Shown here piece after piece: positions 1-7,762 of a stretch of 10,469 nt of DNA. A program made the position numbers and the translations under genes. Within the stretch, counting starts at the first letter, position 1. Each line of letters begins with the position of its first letter. The stretch covers positions 1-10,469 of the forward strand of contig NW_019091582.1 in NCBI RefSeq assembly GCF_001949145.1, written 5' to 3'. This stretch comes from Acanthaster planci (taxonomy: Eukaryota > Echinodermata > Asteroidea > Valvatida > Acanthasteridae). The notes below the pieces were generated by a model. It did not search any database and was not told the DNA's origin. It worked only from the letters and a program-made list of their open reading frames with translations.

Positions 1-1185
1 TAGGAAGACTTTTACGTTGGCCTGCCTGTTTTACACGGAATGGGGGCGCTCTATATGAGACGTTCGATTCCATATGGAACCATTTCGGAAGCTTTTTGCA
101 AATGGCTTTGAAACTCTGAAACTCTACTGAAAATGTGCATTCAACTACAGGACTAGAGTCAGTGCAAATGAAAGATTGGCAACGTTAAAATAACACAAAG
201 CTACTAGGGTCAGCCCTTTAACCCATTAAAACATAAGGAATGTCGTTGTCCCAATCAGACCAATTTTCACAAACAACCAGGGCTTTAATATATAGTTTTA
301 CACACTAATTGCAAATGATGAGCCATACCGTCTGTATTATTGATATCCAACAATTTACACGTGTGACAATTTTTTTTCCAAGTTTGAACCTTGATCTGTG
401 TAAAGGTGGGTGCACAATGTTAGCTAGTGCTTCACAGCAGTTTATTAAATAAACAGCTCTGTAAAGCACTAGGGCTACAGTCTATTCCTCCTGAATTCTT
501 CTACACCATAAGTGCAAATTTATGGAAAACTAAAGTCAACAGCCCCATATCAATTTACTTCAAATTCATTGCATTGTAGTACATTCACACGAACAATTTA
601 GTAATGAATATGGTAATATTCTCAATGTGAATTTTAGAAAAAAAGGGACAGACTCGTACACTTTTCAATTCAAAATCATACATTAATGAAACAGTAAAAT
701 ACAGTGATGCACTGCGGGGGATGTTTTCCCAGCTGAAGTTCCTCCCACAAACATTCGAAATGCACACAGCCCATGTTCAAGCCATGGTTCCCTTGATTTT
801 GTCATAACCTTAAATGTGCTCATCCATTGTATTCTCCATAGATATATCAGACTGGTTGCATCATTTTAACAATAAAACAATATATATATTTTTAAATTTA
901 TCTTGAAAGAGACAAAAAGCAGTGCTTAACAACTTTAAAATACAGGTATCTTCATCCTATTTTTCCCATCCAGATCCTCATCCATCAGAAGTACCAACTA
1001 AAAAACACATAAGAATAAAGCAAAAAAGGCATTAATTTAAGTCATAATCATCCACCTTTTGGAGGGTTGAGAACTGTTCAGGTTATCTCCAAAAGAAATC
1101 CGAAGTACCAAATACTTCATGTCACCAAACATGTTCCACCTTCGTCTATTTTATTTAGTAATGAGGGAAAGTAACACATGAAAAA
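1..1185. other. No recognisable gene or element
   Basis: AT-rich DNA without a convincing reading frame on either strand; the longest open stretch is about 60 codons at 585-767 on the minus strand and resembles no family I know. A few AATAAA-like hexamers occur on both strands, so an untranslated exon cannot be excluded. A 9-bp perfect inverted repeat (CTTTTGGAG at 1056-1064, CTCCAAAAG at 1087-1095) is the only local structure noted. Confidence 0.6.
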
Positions 1186-1189
1186 TCCT

Positions 1190-1345
1190 CCTCTCATCCT
1201 GGAAGAATTTGCAAGTGAATACCTACCTAAACAGTCACTACATTTGCACATTTCATTTGCTCCTTTTTTATTCTCTAAAACTTGATCAACTGTTGTGTAC
1301 CCTCAATCACCACAATGCATTGGTGTAGCCGCCGCCATGTAATAC
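1190..1345 (+). repeat. Repeat family copy R1 (first half interrupted)
   Basis: This copy matches the second half of the inverted copy at 9340-9560 in order: ACAGTCACTACATTTGC near 1231, then AAAACTTGATCAACTGTTGTG, then CCACAATGCATTG, then GCCGCCATG. The block shared by R2 and R4 (1508-1565) is missing here apart from a short CTCATCCT, so R1 is rearranged or truncated. The family is not one I can name. CAATGCATTG is itself a perfect 10-bp palindrome. Confidence 0.7.
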
Positions 1346-1365
1346 CAAGGAAAACCTCAATGCAT

Positions 1366-1386
1366 TCATGATTCCTGTAATCATGA
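1366..1386. repeat. Short hairpin between R1 and R2
   Basis: TCATGATT and AATCATGA form perfect 8-bp arms around the 5-base loop CCTGT. It could be a chance hairpin in AT-rich DNA; no function is indicated. Confidence 0.35.
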
Positions 1387-1483
1387 GCAGGATTATATAC
1401 AGGATAAACATAACTGTCAACAAGTATTATAAACGAAAGCAGAGGTGAAAATGACTATTTCCCATCTACACACATTGCTAAAT

Positions 1484-1660
1484 GTGATCAACTGCATCCA
1501 GGAAAGCTGTGTTCTCCATGCATTTCACAAAACCACAGAAAAGTACGGTCCACTGTGCTCATCCTCCCCAAGCAGTCGCCGCGTTTGCTAAAACTTGATC
1601 AACCGTAGGTGCGCACTCTATTACGACTGCCGCCATGTTCATCCTTCTTTTTCTGAGTGC
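1484..1660 (+). repeat. Repeat family copy R2, with 58-bp perfect core
   Basis: The stretch starts at TGCTAAATG and contains a core at 1508-1565 that is identical, base for base, to the reverse complement of 9458-9515. It continues with GCAGTCGCCGCGTTTGC, TAAAACTTGATCAAC and GCCGCCATGTT. Compared with R4 it lacks about 35 bases between TTTGC and TAAAAC. GCCGCCATGTT near 1631 fits the known YY1 consensus (reverse of AAnATGGCGGC). The identity of this repeat family is unknown to me. Confidence 0.75.
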
Positions 1661-1720
1661 AAAGTCTGAGTCAGAGTGGGGAGGACGGGAGGCCATCAAC
1701 TGTTTGGGTAGCAGACTTGT

Positions 1721-1736
1721 CCCACACTAGTGTGGG
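1721..1736. repeat. 16-bp perfect palindrome
   Basis: CCCACACTAGTGTGGG reads the same on both strands with no spacer. It lies just upstream of copy R3. A dimeric factor site or chance are both possible. Confidence 0.5.
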
Positions 1737-1741
1737 GAGGA

Positions 1742-1855
1742 GTCCACAGCACTCATCTTACTCAATACAGCACACATCTTACTCAAACAGTCGCTACATT
1801 TGCAGAGTTGATCATACTCTGGAGGAGGGATGGCAATGATGCATTGAGAGTAAGG
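1742..1855 (+). repeat. Repeat family copy R3 with 21-bp internal duplication
   Basis: The order of motifs follows R2 and R4: GTCCACAGCACTCATCTT, then ACAGTCGCTACATTTGC, then GTTGATCA, then GATGCATTG. Inside it, a 21-bp unit is repeated in tandem (1749-1769 and 1770-1790, sharing CATCTTACTCAA). This is the most diverged of the four copies. Confidence 0.55.
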
Positions 1856-1859
1856 AAGA

Positions 1860-2340
1860 CCATGTGGAATGATGATTGAGGACCCACCTAATAAAGGAGA
1901 AGGCCATTAGATAGAGATGGAGGTGGCCCACCCCAGTATGGGTCCTTGTGCTCTCGCCATGAAAACCTCACTGAAACACTCATTCGGGCAGCATGAGGTA
2001 ATTCATGGTTAGCGTTTTCTTGTATGTTGCACTATACAGATATAGGATACGATCTGCGAAGGATGTCAGCAAGGTAGATACTACTCTAATGCTGTGACCT
2101 GTGATAGGACAGGCAAAACTGTGATCTGGGAAGGTCGGCCACACAGACAGGTGAACATGATGACTGAAGAAACCCGAAGTACTAGCTACAATGTCTGCTG
2201 TAATATTGTAATGCTGTAATATTGTTGGATGTGACTTTTTGTGGTAATGACAGAAAAAAAAGGGACAGTATCTCTTAGCGTTGAGCCCTGGCCAGATGTC
2301 ATTATGAAAATTTGAACGGGGTGGCAAGGCCTACTATAAG
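1860..2340. other. No recognisable gene; one short direct repeat
   Basis: There is no similarity to the LINE domain that begins at 2345, although that element's upstream part would be expected here. A 14-base unit, TGCTGTAATATTGT, occurs twice with two bases between (2196-2209 and 2212-2225). The minus strand is open for 115 codons (1980-2327), but its composition is unconvincing and I recognise no domain with confidence. Confidence 0.5.
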
Positions 2341-2344
2341 GAGC

Positions 2345-2805
2345 ACCAGATTGCTCTATGGTGATAACACACTAAGTTGGGGCCCACATATTGATTACGT
2401 AAGAAAAACAGTCTCATCTAAATTAGGTATGTTGAAACAGAATCCGGAACTATATAAGACAAAATAGCCTGCACACACTTTTCATTAGCTTAGTTATGCC
2501 AACTCTAGAATTCTGTTGCATGGTATGGGGAAGAAGATAAATATTCCACGATACCATTCTTAATAAATATCTAATAAAGAGCTGCACAGATAATCCTCAA
2601 ATGTACCTCTCTATCCCCCTCAGCGAATATGTTTGCTACACTGAACTGGGTGCCATTTTCTAAGAGAGTTAGATGTAAAAAGACTGTTCTTGTTTTTAAA
2701 TGTCTAAAGAAATTGGCTCCTATGTATGTGACAAATCTGTTTATGCCATTCACAAGGATTCGTGAAACAAGATACTCAGTTAACAAGGCACTTCTAAAGT
2801 CCTAA
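2345..2805 (+). pseudogene. CR1/jockey-like LINE reverse transcriptase, C-terminal remnant
   Basis: The C-terminal part of a non-LTR retrotransposon ORF2, spread over at least three reading-frame segments. Segment one (2345-2455) reads LSWGPHIDYVRKTVSSKLG, the typical block after the palm domain, then hits a stop. Segment two (about 2480-2540, another frame) has the LEFCCMVWG motif. Segment three (2578-2805) begins RAAQIIL and carries the NWVPF, VFKCLKKLAP and TRIRETRYS blocks seen at the end of many CR1, Rex, L2 and jockey reverse transcriptases, ending at TAA 2803-2805. The catalytic YADD region and endonuclease are absent, so this is a 5'-truncated or eroded insertion. The exact clade is uncertain; the LINE assignment is firm. 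Confidence 0.82.
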
Positions 2806-2819
2806 AACACTAATTAAGT

Positions 2820-3440
2820 AACAAATAAACAGATCACAGAACAGAAACGAACAAGATAAAGATGAATAAATAATTGGAAAACAAACCTGACCAAAGGAGA
2901 AATAGAGTACAACCAGTAGAAATCATTCAATACTATTGTAATTACTGCTAAAATTATTGCAAATTACAAAGAATGGGGCAAATCAGAATGAGATTAAAGA
3001 AAATAATCCTCTATGCAAAGCAAGCAAAATTGAAATAATGACATGTATAAACATAACTGTCCAACAGGGGAAAAATAAATGAAGATAAAGCTGCAAATGG
3101 AAAAATGGAAGGCGGTATAATCGAAATTCTTAAAACAATCAAAATGAGTTGAACGAATGACACAAAGAATACATGACATACAACTCTTTCAATACAATTG
3201 CGACAACACTTGGCATAATTACAGAAACAAACACAGCAAAATCAGATTGAAAGACTGAAGAAAATTATTCTTGTGTACAAGTTAAACGGAGTTGAGAAAT
3301 GACATGTAACAGAAAAGATACATAAATATAAGAGAAGAATGAAAACCGAAAAAGAAACAACATGATCGCAGTTCTCAAAACAGACTGTCACTACAAGATA
3401 GACGAAGATTGAGAAACACGACTAACAGATTGTCGACTGA
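2820..3440. repeat. A-rich degenerate tandem repeats, about 125/262 bp period
   Basis: The block starting TTCAATAC at 2926 recurs at 3188 with AAATCAGA, GAAAATTATTC-like and AATGACATGTA motifs in the same order, a spacing of about 262 bp. A sub-motif (roughly TACAAG...TTGAGAAATGACATGTAAC) also appears near 3011, 3140, 3277 and 3391, suggesting an underlying unit near 115-130 bp. Copies are strongly diverged and alignment by eye is approximate. The array lies between the 3' ends of two converging LINE remnants and is T-rich in the sense of the minus-strand one, so it may be a repeated 3' untranslated region of that element. Confidence 0.45.
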
Positions 3441-3499
3441 GGTGACAGTAAAGACAAATTAACAGAGAATAAAATCAAGGTGTAAACTTTACAAGTAAA

Positions 3500-3926
3500 G
3501 GTAAAATGGGATCTCAACTGAGAGCAGAGGCATTACACCTCATCCCATTACGCGGGCTGCTACCCCCGGGAAAGATCCCATCGACTAGGAAAAATAAGCT
3601 AAACAAAATGAAAGGAATCATACAATCAGGCTGACAAACCAGAAAATAGACAAAAATTTTGAAGAATGAAGGACTCTTACAAAGTAAAACAACAGAGAAA
3701 GGTAAAAAAACATGGGGGGTGGTAAACGGAAGGGAAATGGGTAAGAAAGCCCAAATCACGATTTCTTGCTGGGGTGAGCAACTGCCCCGGACTCAGAGGG
3801 GGGGGGAAGGAGAAGGCCTCTGGCATCTCTGAACGTGTGCAATTCAGCCCACTGCTGTGGCCAGTCTCCAGGGATGGGGGAGGCGAAGCGAGAGGATTGG
3901 GAGAGTCAGCGATCAGATCAGCCATG
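3500..3926 (-). other. Probable 3' untranslated region of the minus-strand LINE
   Basis: This stretch follows the stop of the LINE ORF2 remnant on the minus strand and has no conserved protein reading. It ends in a structured GC-richer segment: ATGGGATCT at 3506-3514 pairs perfectly with AGATCCCAT at 3573-3581 around a 58-base loop containing a CCCGGG site. LINE reverse transcriptases often recognise 3' hairpins of their own RNA, so a role in template recognition is conceivable. Where the element ends is not visible. Confidence 0.4.
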
Positions 3927-4640
3927 TCATCTTGGTGTCCATGTCAGTGAAGAGAGTTCATTGTTGTCCCATTTTTCATAGAAGAAATCAAGAGTGGAAT
4001 GAAGGCGATGGTAGTGAAACTCAATAATGATTTTACATTTCAGATGGTGAGACCAGATGAGGAGAGGATCGGTATAGCGATAAAATAAGTAGATGACGTT
4101 TTTGAGGTTGACGATGAGAAAGTTCGTGAGTTTAACTGCTTGCCGGTTACGATTCCTGGCGTGGGGGATCAGGATCCAGTAAAGGTCAAAGTCCAGGCGA
4201 AGATCGGGGAGAAGACGGGAGAGCACGGTGTGAAGAAGGTTCAGTGCTGGCTGGATGGCTTGACAGGGGAGGAAAAGGTGAATGAAGATGGGGAGATGTC
4301 CAAGTTCAGGTGATGGAGAACCAGAAGAGAGGGAGGAGCATTGTGCAGAAGTCGGAGCTGGGTGTCTCCTTTTTTGGATTTGGGAGGTTTGTAGATCTGG
4401 GTCCAGGGGATGGAGTGGTGAGGGTTCTTGAGGAAGCCGATTCGGTCCCAGTGAGTTGAACAAACGGTTAAAGATGTTGTAGAGGGTTTTGGAGGAGAGC
4501 AAGAGGGAGCAATGAAGAAGGGCAGTCGAGTCCTGCATCAGGAGGACAGTGTGGAGTGGAGCGGAATGAGAGAGAAGTCGGGAGGGGCCAAAGATACCTG
4601 GAAAGGAAAGGCAAAAGGAAAAGCAAAAGGGGAGGGGAGG
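3927..4640 (-). pseudogene. L1/Tx1-like LINE ORF2, C-terminal domain remnant
   Basis: The longest open frame in the window (3927-4538, 203 codons) lies here but is not one intact protein. Its downstream part, about 3935-4270, reads QPALNLLHTVLSRLLPDLRL, RNRQAVKLTNFLIVNLKNVI, KCKIIIEFHYH and LDFFYEKWDNNELSSL. This matches the pattern at the very end of L1/Tx1-type ORF2 proteins, where a cysteine-rich segment is followed by a helical tail with R-LTNFL and a final W-N-LSSL. The preceding block, PWTQIYKPPKSKKGDTQLRL followed by LHN, lies in another frame at 4330-4420. Farther upstream FFIAPSCSPPKPSTTSL-like text extends to about 4640. The cysteine cluster (CPFC) is not visible, and at least one frameshift separates the blocks. 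The reverse transcriptase core and endonuclease are missing, as in a 5'-truncated insertion. Confidence 0.7.
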
Positions 4641-4779
4641 GAAACCTTACTGTTCTGTGGATATGACGACAGAATCAAAGCTGTTAGTGGCTAACCAGTT
4701 TTGGAGGCCTTAATCAATGCAGTGATCTTAAATTTAACCTGTTTATTTGAAAGCACCATGTTGGACACACCACATAATG

Positions 4780-5115
4780 ACAAAGTTTGTGCTGGTTTCA
4801 AAACTTTCGCAAATATACATGGTGCACTGGACAACCCAAAACACAAACAGGTAAATTGCCACAATTTATCTCACCACTGAAATCTCAGAAATTTTTGATG
4901 TTCTTTGGCTATTGGAATAGCAAAATAAGCATCTTTGAGAGCTACAGATGCAAGATAGCACTTTGGTGTGATGAGCGTCAGCACTAACTCCAAAGTTTTC
5001 ATCTTAAAATGGTGGGACCTAACATACTTGTTCAAGTGCTTCAAGTTAATTATGGGCCTCATAGAGCCATCCTTATTAGGTGTCAGAAAAATATTGGAAA
5101 CACAAACTGGTCATG
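4780..5115 (-). pseudogene. DIRS-like reverse transcriptase fragment
   Basis: Reading on the minus strand from about 5115: SNIFLTPNKDGSMRPIINLK, then HLNKYV, HFKMKTLELV, then the first catalytic motif in VALKDAYFAIPI, then HQKFLRFQW. A single TGA stop at about 4868-4870 follows, after which the same frame continues with KLWQFTCLCFGLSSAPCIF and KVLKPA. These are RT motifs of DIRS elements, in which the first catalytic aspartate sits in the LKDAYF block. The second motif (YxDD) is not present: homology fades after KVLKPAQ near 4780, although the frame stays open to a TAG at 4691. Upstream of SNIF there is a TGA in frame. The fragment cannot encode an active enzyme. Confidence 0.85.
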
Positions 5116-5309
5116 GCAAGGTTCTACTCGCACGATTGCACCTTTCGTGCACAACAAATTTATATCTCTTTTTCTTTGTCTCTTGGCATTGCATCAGAAT
5201 CTGAAAACTGGATCAGGGTCAGAATTACATACTGAATCGGCATCTCTCAAATTCAATGTGACAATGTGTAACTGTGTCCAAAACCATTTATCAGAGGTAA
5301 TTTTAGTCT

Positions 5310-6333
5310 CAATCTTCCAAATATAGGGATATCAATTTGAGGTATGCTCTTGTGCAAGAAACTTGTGAGGAGCACAGTGTAGAGTAATTTTGGCTAAAAT
5401 CAGGTCAAGTTGCATCCCGCTGACGTAAATTCAACAGTGAATTACCATGGCTAAGAATAGCTACAGCATCAATAAGATTGCGAACTAATTTCGCTGCATC
5501 AAGGTTACTTTCAGCCTTATTAGTACGTGCTCGGAGGAGCTCATCAGCTACAATAGAAATCACAATTGACCCATGAATGAAGCAGTTTTGGATTTTCTGC
5601 ATCTTCGCATCAAGAGCTTGTGTCACAGGCTTTAGAATTGACCAGATTTCAGGGTTCACCCAGGTCAATCTCAAGTTAATGCAGTTTTAAGGCTTAGATT
5701 AAAGCTTCAGTTTCTCATTGAGCTTCTTGGTTTGAATTTTACCTCTTATCAGAACATTTCTAGTTTGAGCCAACTGATGGTTTATGGCTGGGCCCTCTTT
5801 TTTGTTGTTTTTGACAAGGGCTGCCAGCTTCCATGAACAAGTGATTATTTTCTTGCCCTTGAAGGGGTGTATCCACATCTCTCGGAAAAATTGTCCCTCT
5901 TGTGTACAAGACCAGAAACATCCCTGAAATTGTTGTGCCATGCGGGTACAGGATAATCAAAAACTGGGTTAAAATCAGCGATTTCACCCTATTCAGTTCC
6001 CTCAGGAGGAATCATAACACCGGGAGCCGAAGGATCGCGAGTAAAGGTATTAAATGCATTGGTTAGAGACGCAACTGTGTGCTGCAGTAAATAATAGACA
6101 GCAGCCTGCAAGCTGTGATCTTGCGCAGGACTTGAGGTGCTGGTGCGGCTTGAGGGACCAGGTTCAGCGGTAGGCGTCACATTCTTACACTTAGAAGTGC
6201 GCTTTTTAGCTGGTGTAGCAGCATGAACACTAGCTGCATTTTGAGCTCCCACAATTTCCTCCTCTAGATGCATAAAGAGCGACTTGTCCTCCGACGCACA
6301 CCGGGAACGAAGTGTAACAAACATGGTGTGCAC
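5310..6333 (-). pseudogene. DIRS-like gag (ORF1) remnant
   Basis: Three open pieces on the minus strand make up the remnant. 6333-5989 (114 codons, from an ATG) has a low-complexity middle rich in S, T, P and K (KKRTSKCKN, PGPSSRTSTSSPAQ) and a predicted helical end (YYLLQHTVASLTNAF). After a frameshift, 5941-5699 and 5674-5310 share a frame interrupted by stops. The last piece has the recognisable block: W-ILKPVTQALDAKMQKIQ, then IVADELL, then LIDAVAILSHGNSLLNLRQRD, then a stop and PDFSQNYSTLCSSQV. DIRS gag proteins show the same order: helical segment, conserved R-RRE/D followed by LKPEL-like and LCS motifs. Gag packages the element RNA in the cytoplasm in related elements. The first piece is assigned by position, the last by sequence. 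Confidence 0.68.
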
Positions 6334-6366
6334 CAGAAATACACCGAAGAGATGGTGCGGGGAGGG

Positions 6367-6374
6367 CTCTTATA
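6367..6374 (-). promoter_or_regulatory. TATA-like box upstream of the DIRS-like gag
   Basis: TATAAGAG on the minus strand, preceded by CA, lies about 35 bases upstream of the gag-like ATG at 6333. That places a start site near 6340, unusually close to the ATG. GGAAG and CTTCC arms (6376-6397 region) flank it. It could be the element's internal promoter; chance is possible. Confidence 0.35.
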
Positions 6375-6505
6375 TGGAAGGAGTCGTAATCACTTCCTTC
6401 GTTTTACATAATACTTTGATGCGTGGTATGTTTCCTCACCAGAAAATACAGTCTCACATGATCTGAATGGAGGCAACTGTGAGGTAGAATGGACACGCCA
6501 TATTG

Positions 6506-7290
6506 GATCCATATTCCAATGGTGCATTTGCCATAGTAGCAACAAAAGGAGTTAGTCCAAAAAGTGCTTTTGTCTTATCCATGCCTGAGTGCCAACACTG
6601 AAGAGGATTTGGACATCAGAGGGCATGGGCGTGTAGCCGCCGCTTAGGTTAGCAGGTGAGGCGTGGACTCGTCTCCTTACAAGCCTCAGTGTACCGTTAC
6701 CAATGGTAGAATGGTACATGATAAGGCTTCCTTCCCTTCCTTGACAGCTGCCAGGCCTCCACTCTCTCTGGCCCGGAAGGTTGGCTGTGTATTGTACACA
6801 GGGAGGAGAGGACCAAGGCGATGTCAGCTGGGTCAGAAATCCTACGTCTCGACAGGCTACGGTAGGGATGTGGTCTGGATCCAATGGCGCATTCGCTGGT
6901 ACATTCCCAGAAAAAGACAGGGAGTCGGCCCGAGGTAGCTGCTCTTCTCTGTTTCATGCTTAGGTGCTCCTAGTGAAGATGTCTTGGGCAAAGGTGGGCT
7001 GATGCATGGAGTTAGCTGTTGGGGCCGGTGCGTGTGCCTCGATTAGCCATGCAAGAGATAGAGTGGTTGGATGTGTTAGGTTACTTTTTTCTTGTCAATC
7101 GCCAGGCATTCACTCCCTCTGCCCAGCCTGTTTGAATGCAGACCGCCTAAATAGACCTTGTTGTCCAAGCAGCAGCAATAGGGAAGTCCCCTGTGCATGA
7201 TTGTTGGCCAACACCGGTTCTGACCAGAAAAGAGCCTAGTCAGAGTGGACCGTTTGCACAGTAGCCAAAATCACAGGAATTGGCTTGGAC
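6506..7290 (+). repeat. Diverged tandem repeat, unit about 375 bp, about 2.5 copies
   Basis: Several landmarks recur in order. GGATCC...CAATGGTGCATTTG (6507) matches GGATCCAATGGCGCATTCG (near 6878). TCCATGCCTGAGTGCC (6579) matches TTCATGCTTAGGTGCTCC (6954), both followed by GTGAAGA/CTGAAGAGG. GGTTAGCAGGTGAGGC (6648) matches AGTTAGCTGTTGGGGC (7009). TTGACAGCTGCCAGGC with CACTCTCTCTG (6741) matches TTGTCAATCGCCAGGC with CACTCCCTCTG (7093). A third partial unit starts near 7206 (CCAACACCGGTTCTGACCAG). Offsets shrink from 375 to 351 because of indels. The block is more GC-rich than its flanks and contains overlapping open frames of 60-110 codons on both strands, none recognisable. Confidence 0.6.
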
Positions 7291-7394
7291 TTCAACACCT
7301 CGGTCTTACTGTTGACCGACCCCTATCGGTCTTGGAAGGGCTGATTGCTAAATGCGTTTACCCTCCACTGTCCCGGGTTGCCCGGGTGACCCAA

Positions 7395-7396
7395 TA
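7395..7396. repeat. TA target site duplication, left
   Basis: TA immediately precedes the left terminal inverted repeat; the same TA follows the right one at 9088-9089. IS630/Tc1/mariner elements insert at TA and duplicate it. Confidence 0.7.
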
Positions 7397-7608
7397 CAAG
7401 GTGTTTTGTAAAGGAAACTGAGGTAATTTGTCACATAATTAGTCACATTCTTGAATGTGACTAATTATTTTGGTAAATGGTAACCATTATCTGTTTCATT
7501 ATGACATCCTATTTCATATGACACCAAGAAATTAAAATTTCTGTCACAGATGACTGAGAACAAAGTGGTTTGATGGACCAAGTCAGAAATGCCTTTGCAC
7601 CAAATAGC
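7397..7608 (+). repeat. Left terminal inverted repeat of mariner-type element
   Basis: Aligned by eye with the reverse complement of 8885-9087. Shared blocks in order are AAAGGAAA, GAATGTGACT, GTTTCATT, ATGACA, AGAAATT...ATTTCTGTCACA, GACTGA, ATGGACCA, and TTTGCACCA. It carries extra bases relative to the right end that create a 34-bp palindrome at 7435-7468. A small hairpin (AGAAATT/AATTTCT) is kept in both ends. Confidence 0.85.
7435..7468. repeat. Perfect palindrome in the left inverted repeat only
   Basis: Arms ATAATTAGTCACATTC (7435-7450) and GAATGTGACTAATTAT (7453-7468) are exactly complementary with a two-base spacer. Only the second arm has a counterpart in the right terminal repeat, so the first arm is an addition in the left end. 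Confidence 0.9.
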
Positions 7609-7762
7609 TGTTTTGGTGTTGAATTTATACTGTCAAAAGATGTCTTTTTGTCATTATGTAATGTTTGCTGGAATCTCCACAATGCATAATTCCCATTTTA
7701 CAGCGAGAAAAGTGTCAAACCAGTCTTGCTCAGATCACCTACATGTAGAACCTTGCAAAGAT

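Larger units (their letters stand above)
4690..6380 (-). mobile_element. Degenerate DIRS-like retrotransposon, partial
   Basis: Two protein blocks in the expected order, a gag-like region (6333 to about 5310) then a reverse transcriptase (5115 to about 4780), both on the minus strand, define a DIRS-type element. The RT is of the DIRS style (RPIINLKHLNKYV, LKDAYFAIPI, FGLSSAP) rather than Ty3/Gypsy. RNase H, methyltransferase and tyrosine recombinase domains are absent downstream, and I could not identify the inverted terminal repeats or internal complementary region. The downstream side abuts the same-strand truncated LINE, which probably inserted into it or replaced the rest. Confidence 0.75.

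Noticed and set aside
1980-2327. A 115-codon minus-strand frame with a GHSIR stretch resembling the H-x-x-R box of tyrosine recombinases, tempting as the missing DIRS recombinase.
   Set aside because: Only this five-residue match stands out; the other recombinase boxes and the catalytic tyrosine context are not recognisable, and the rest reads like chance coding.
2820-3440. A CRISPR-like array.
   Set aside because: Repeat units are long, badly diverged and without constant-length spacers, in an animal genome context.
3514-3925. Two overlapping minus-strand frames of about 80 codons downstream of the LINE ORF2 end.
   Set aside because: They are low-complexity F, L, P and S rich readings of a 3' untranslated region, in different frames, with no conserved motif.
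4968-5326. Plus-strand frames of 78 and 105 codons.
   Set aside because: They lie antisense to the DIRS-like reverse transcriptase, whose motifs explain the region.
6552-6963. Overlapping frames of 60-110 codons on both strands.
   Set aside because: They are explained by the higher GC content of the tandem repeat; no frame is kept between repeat units and no domain is recognisable.
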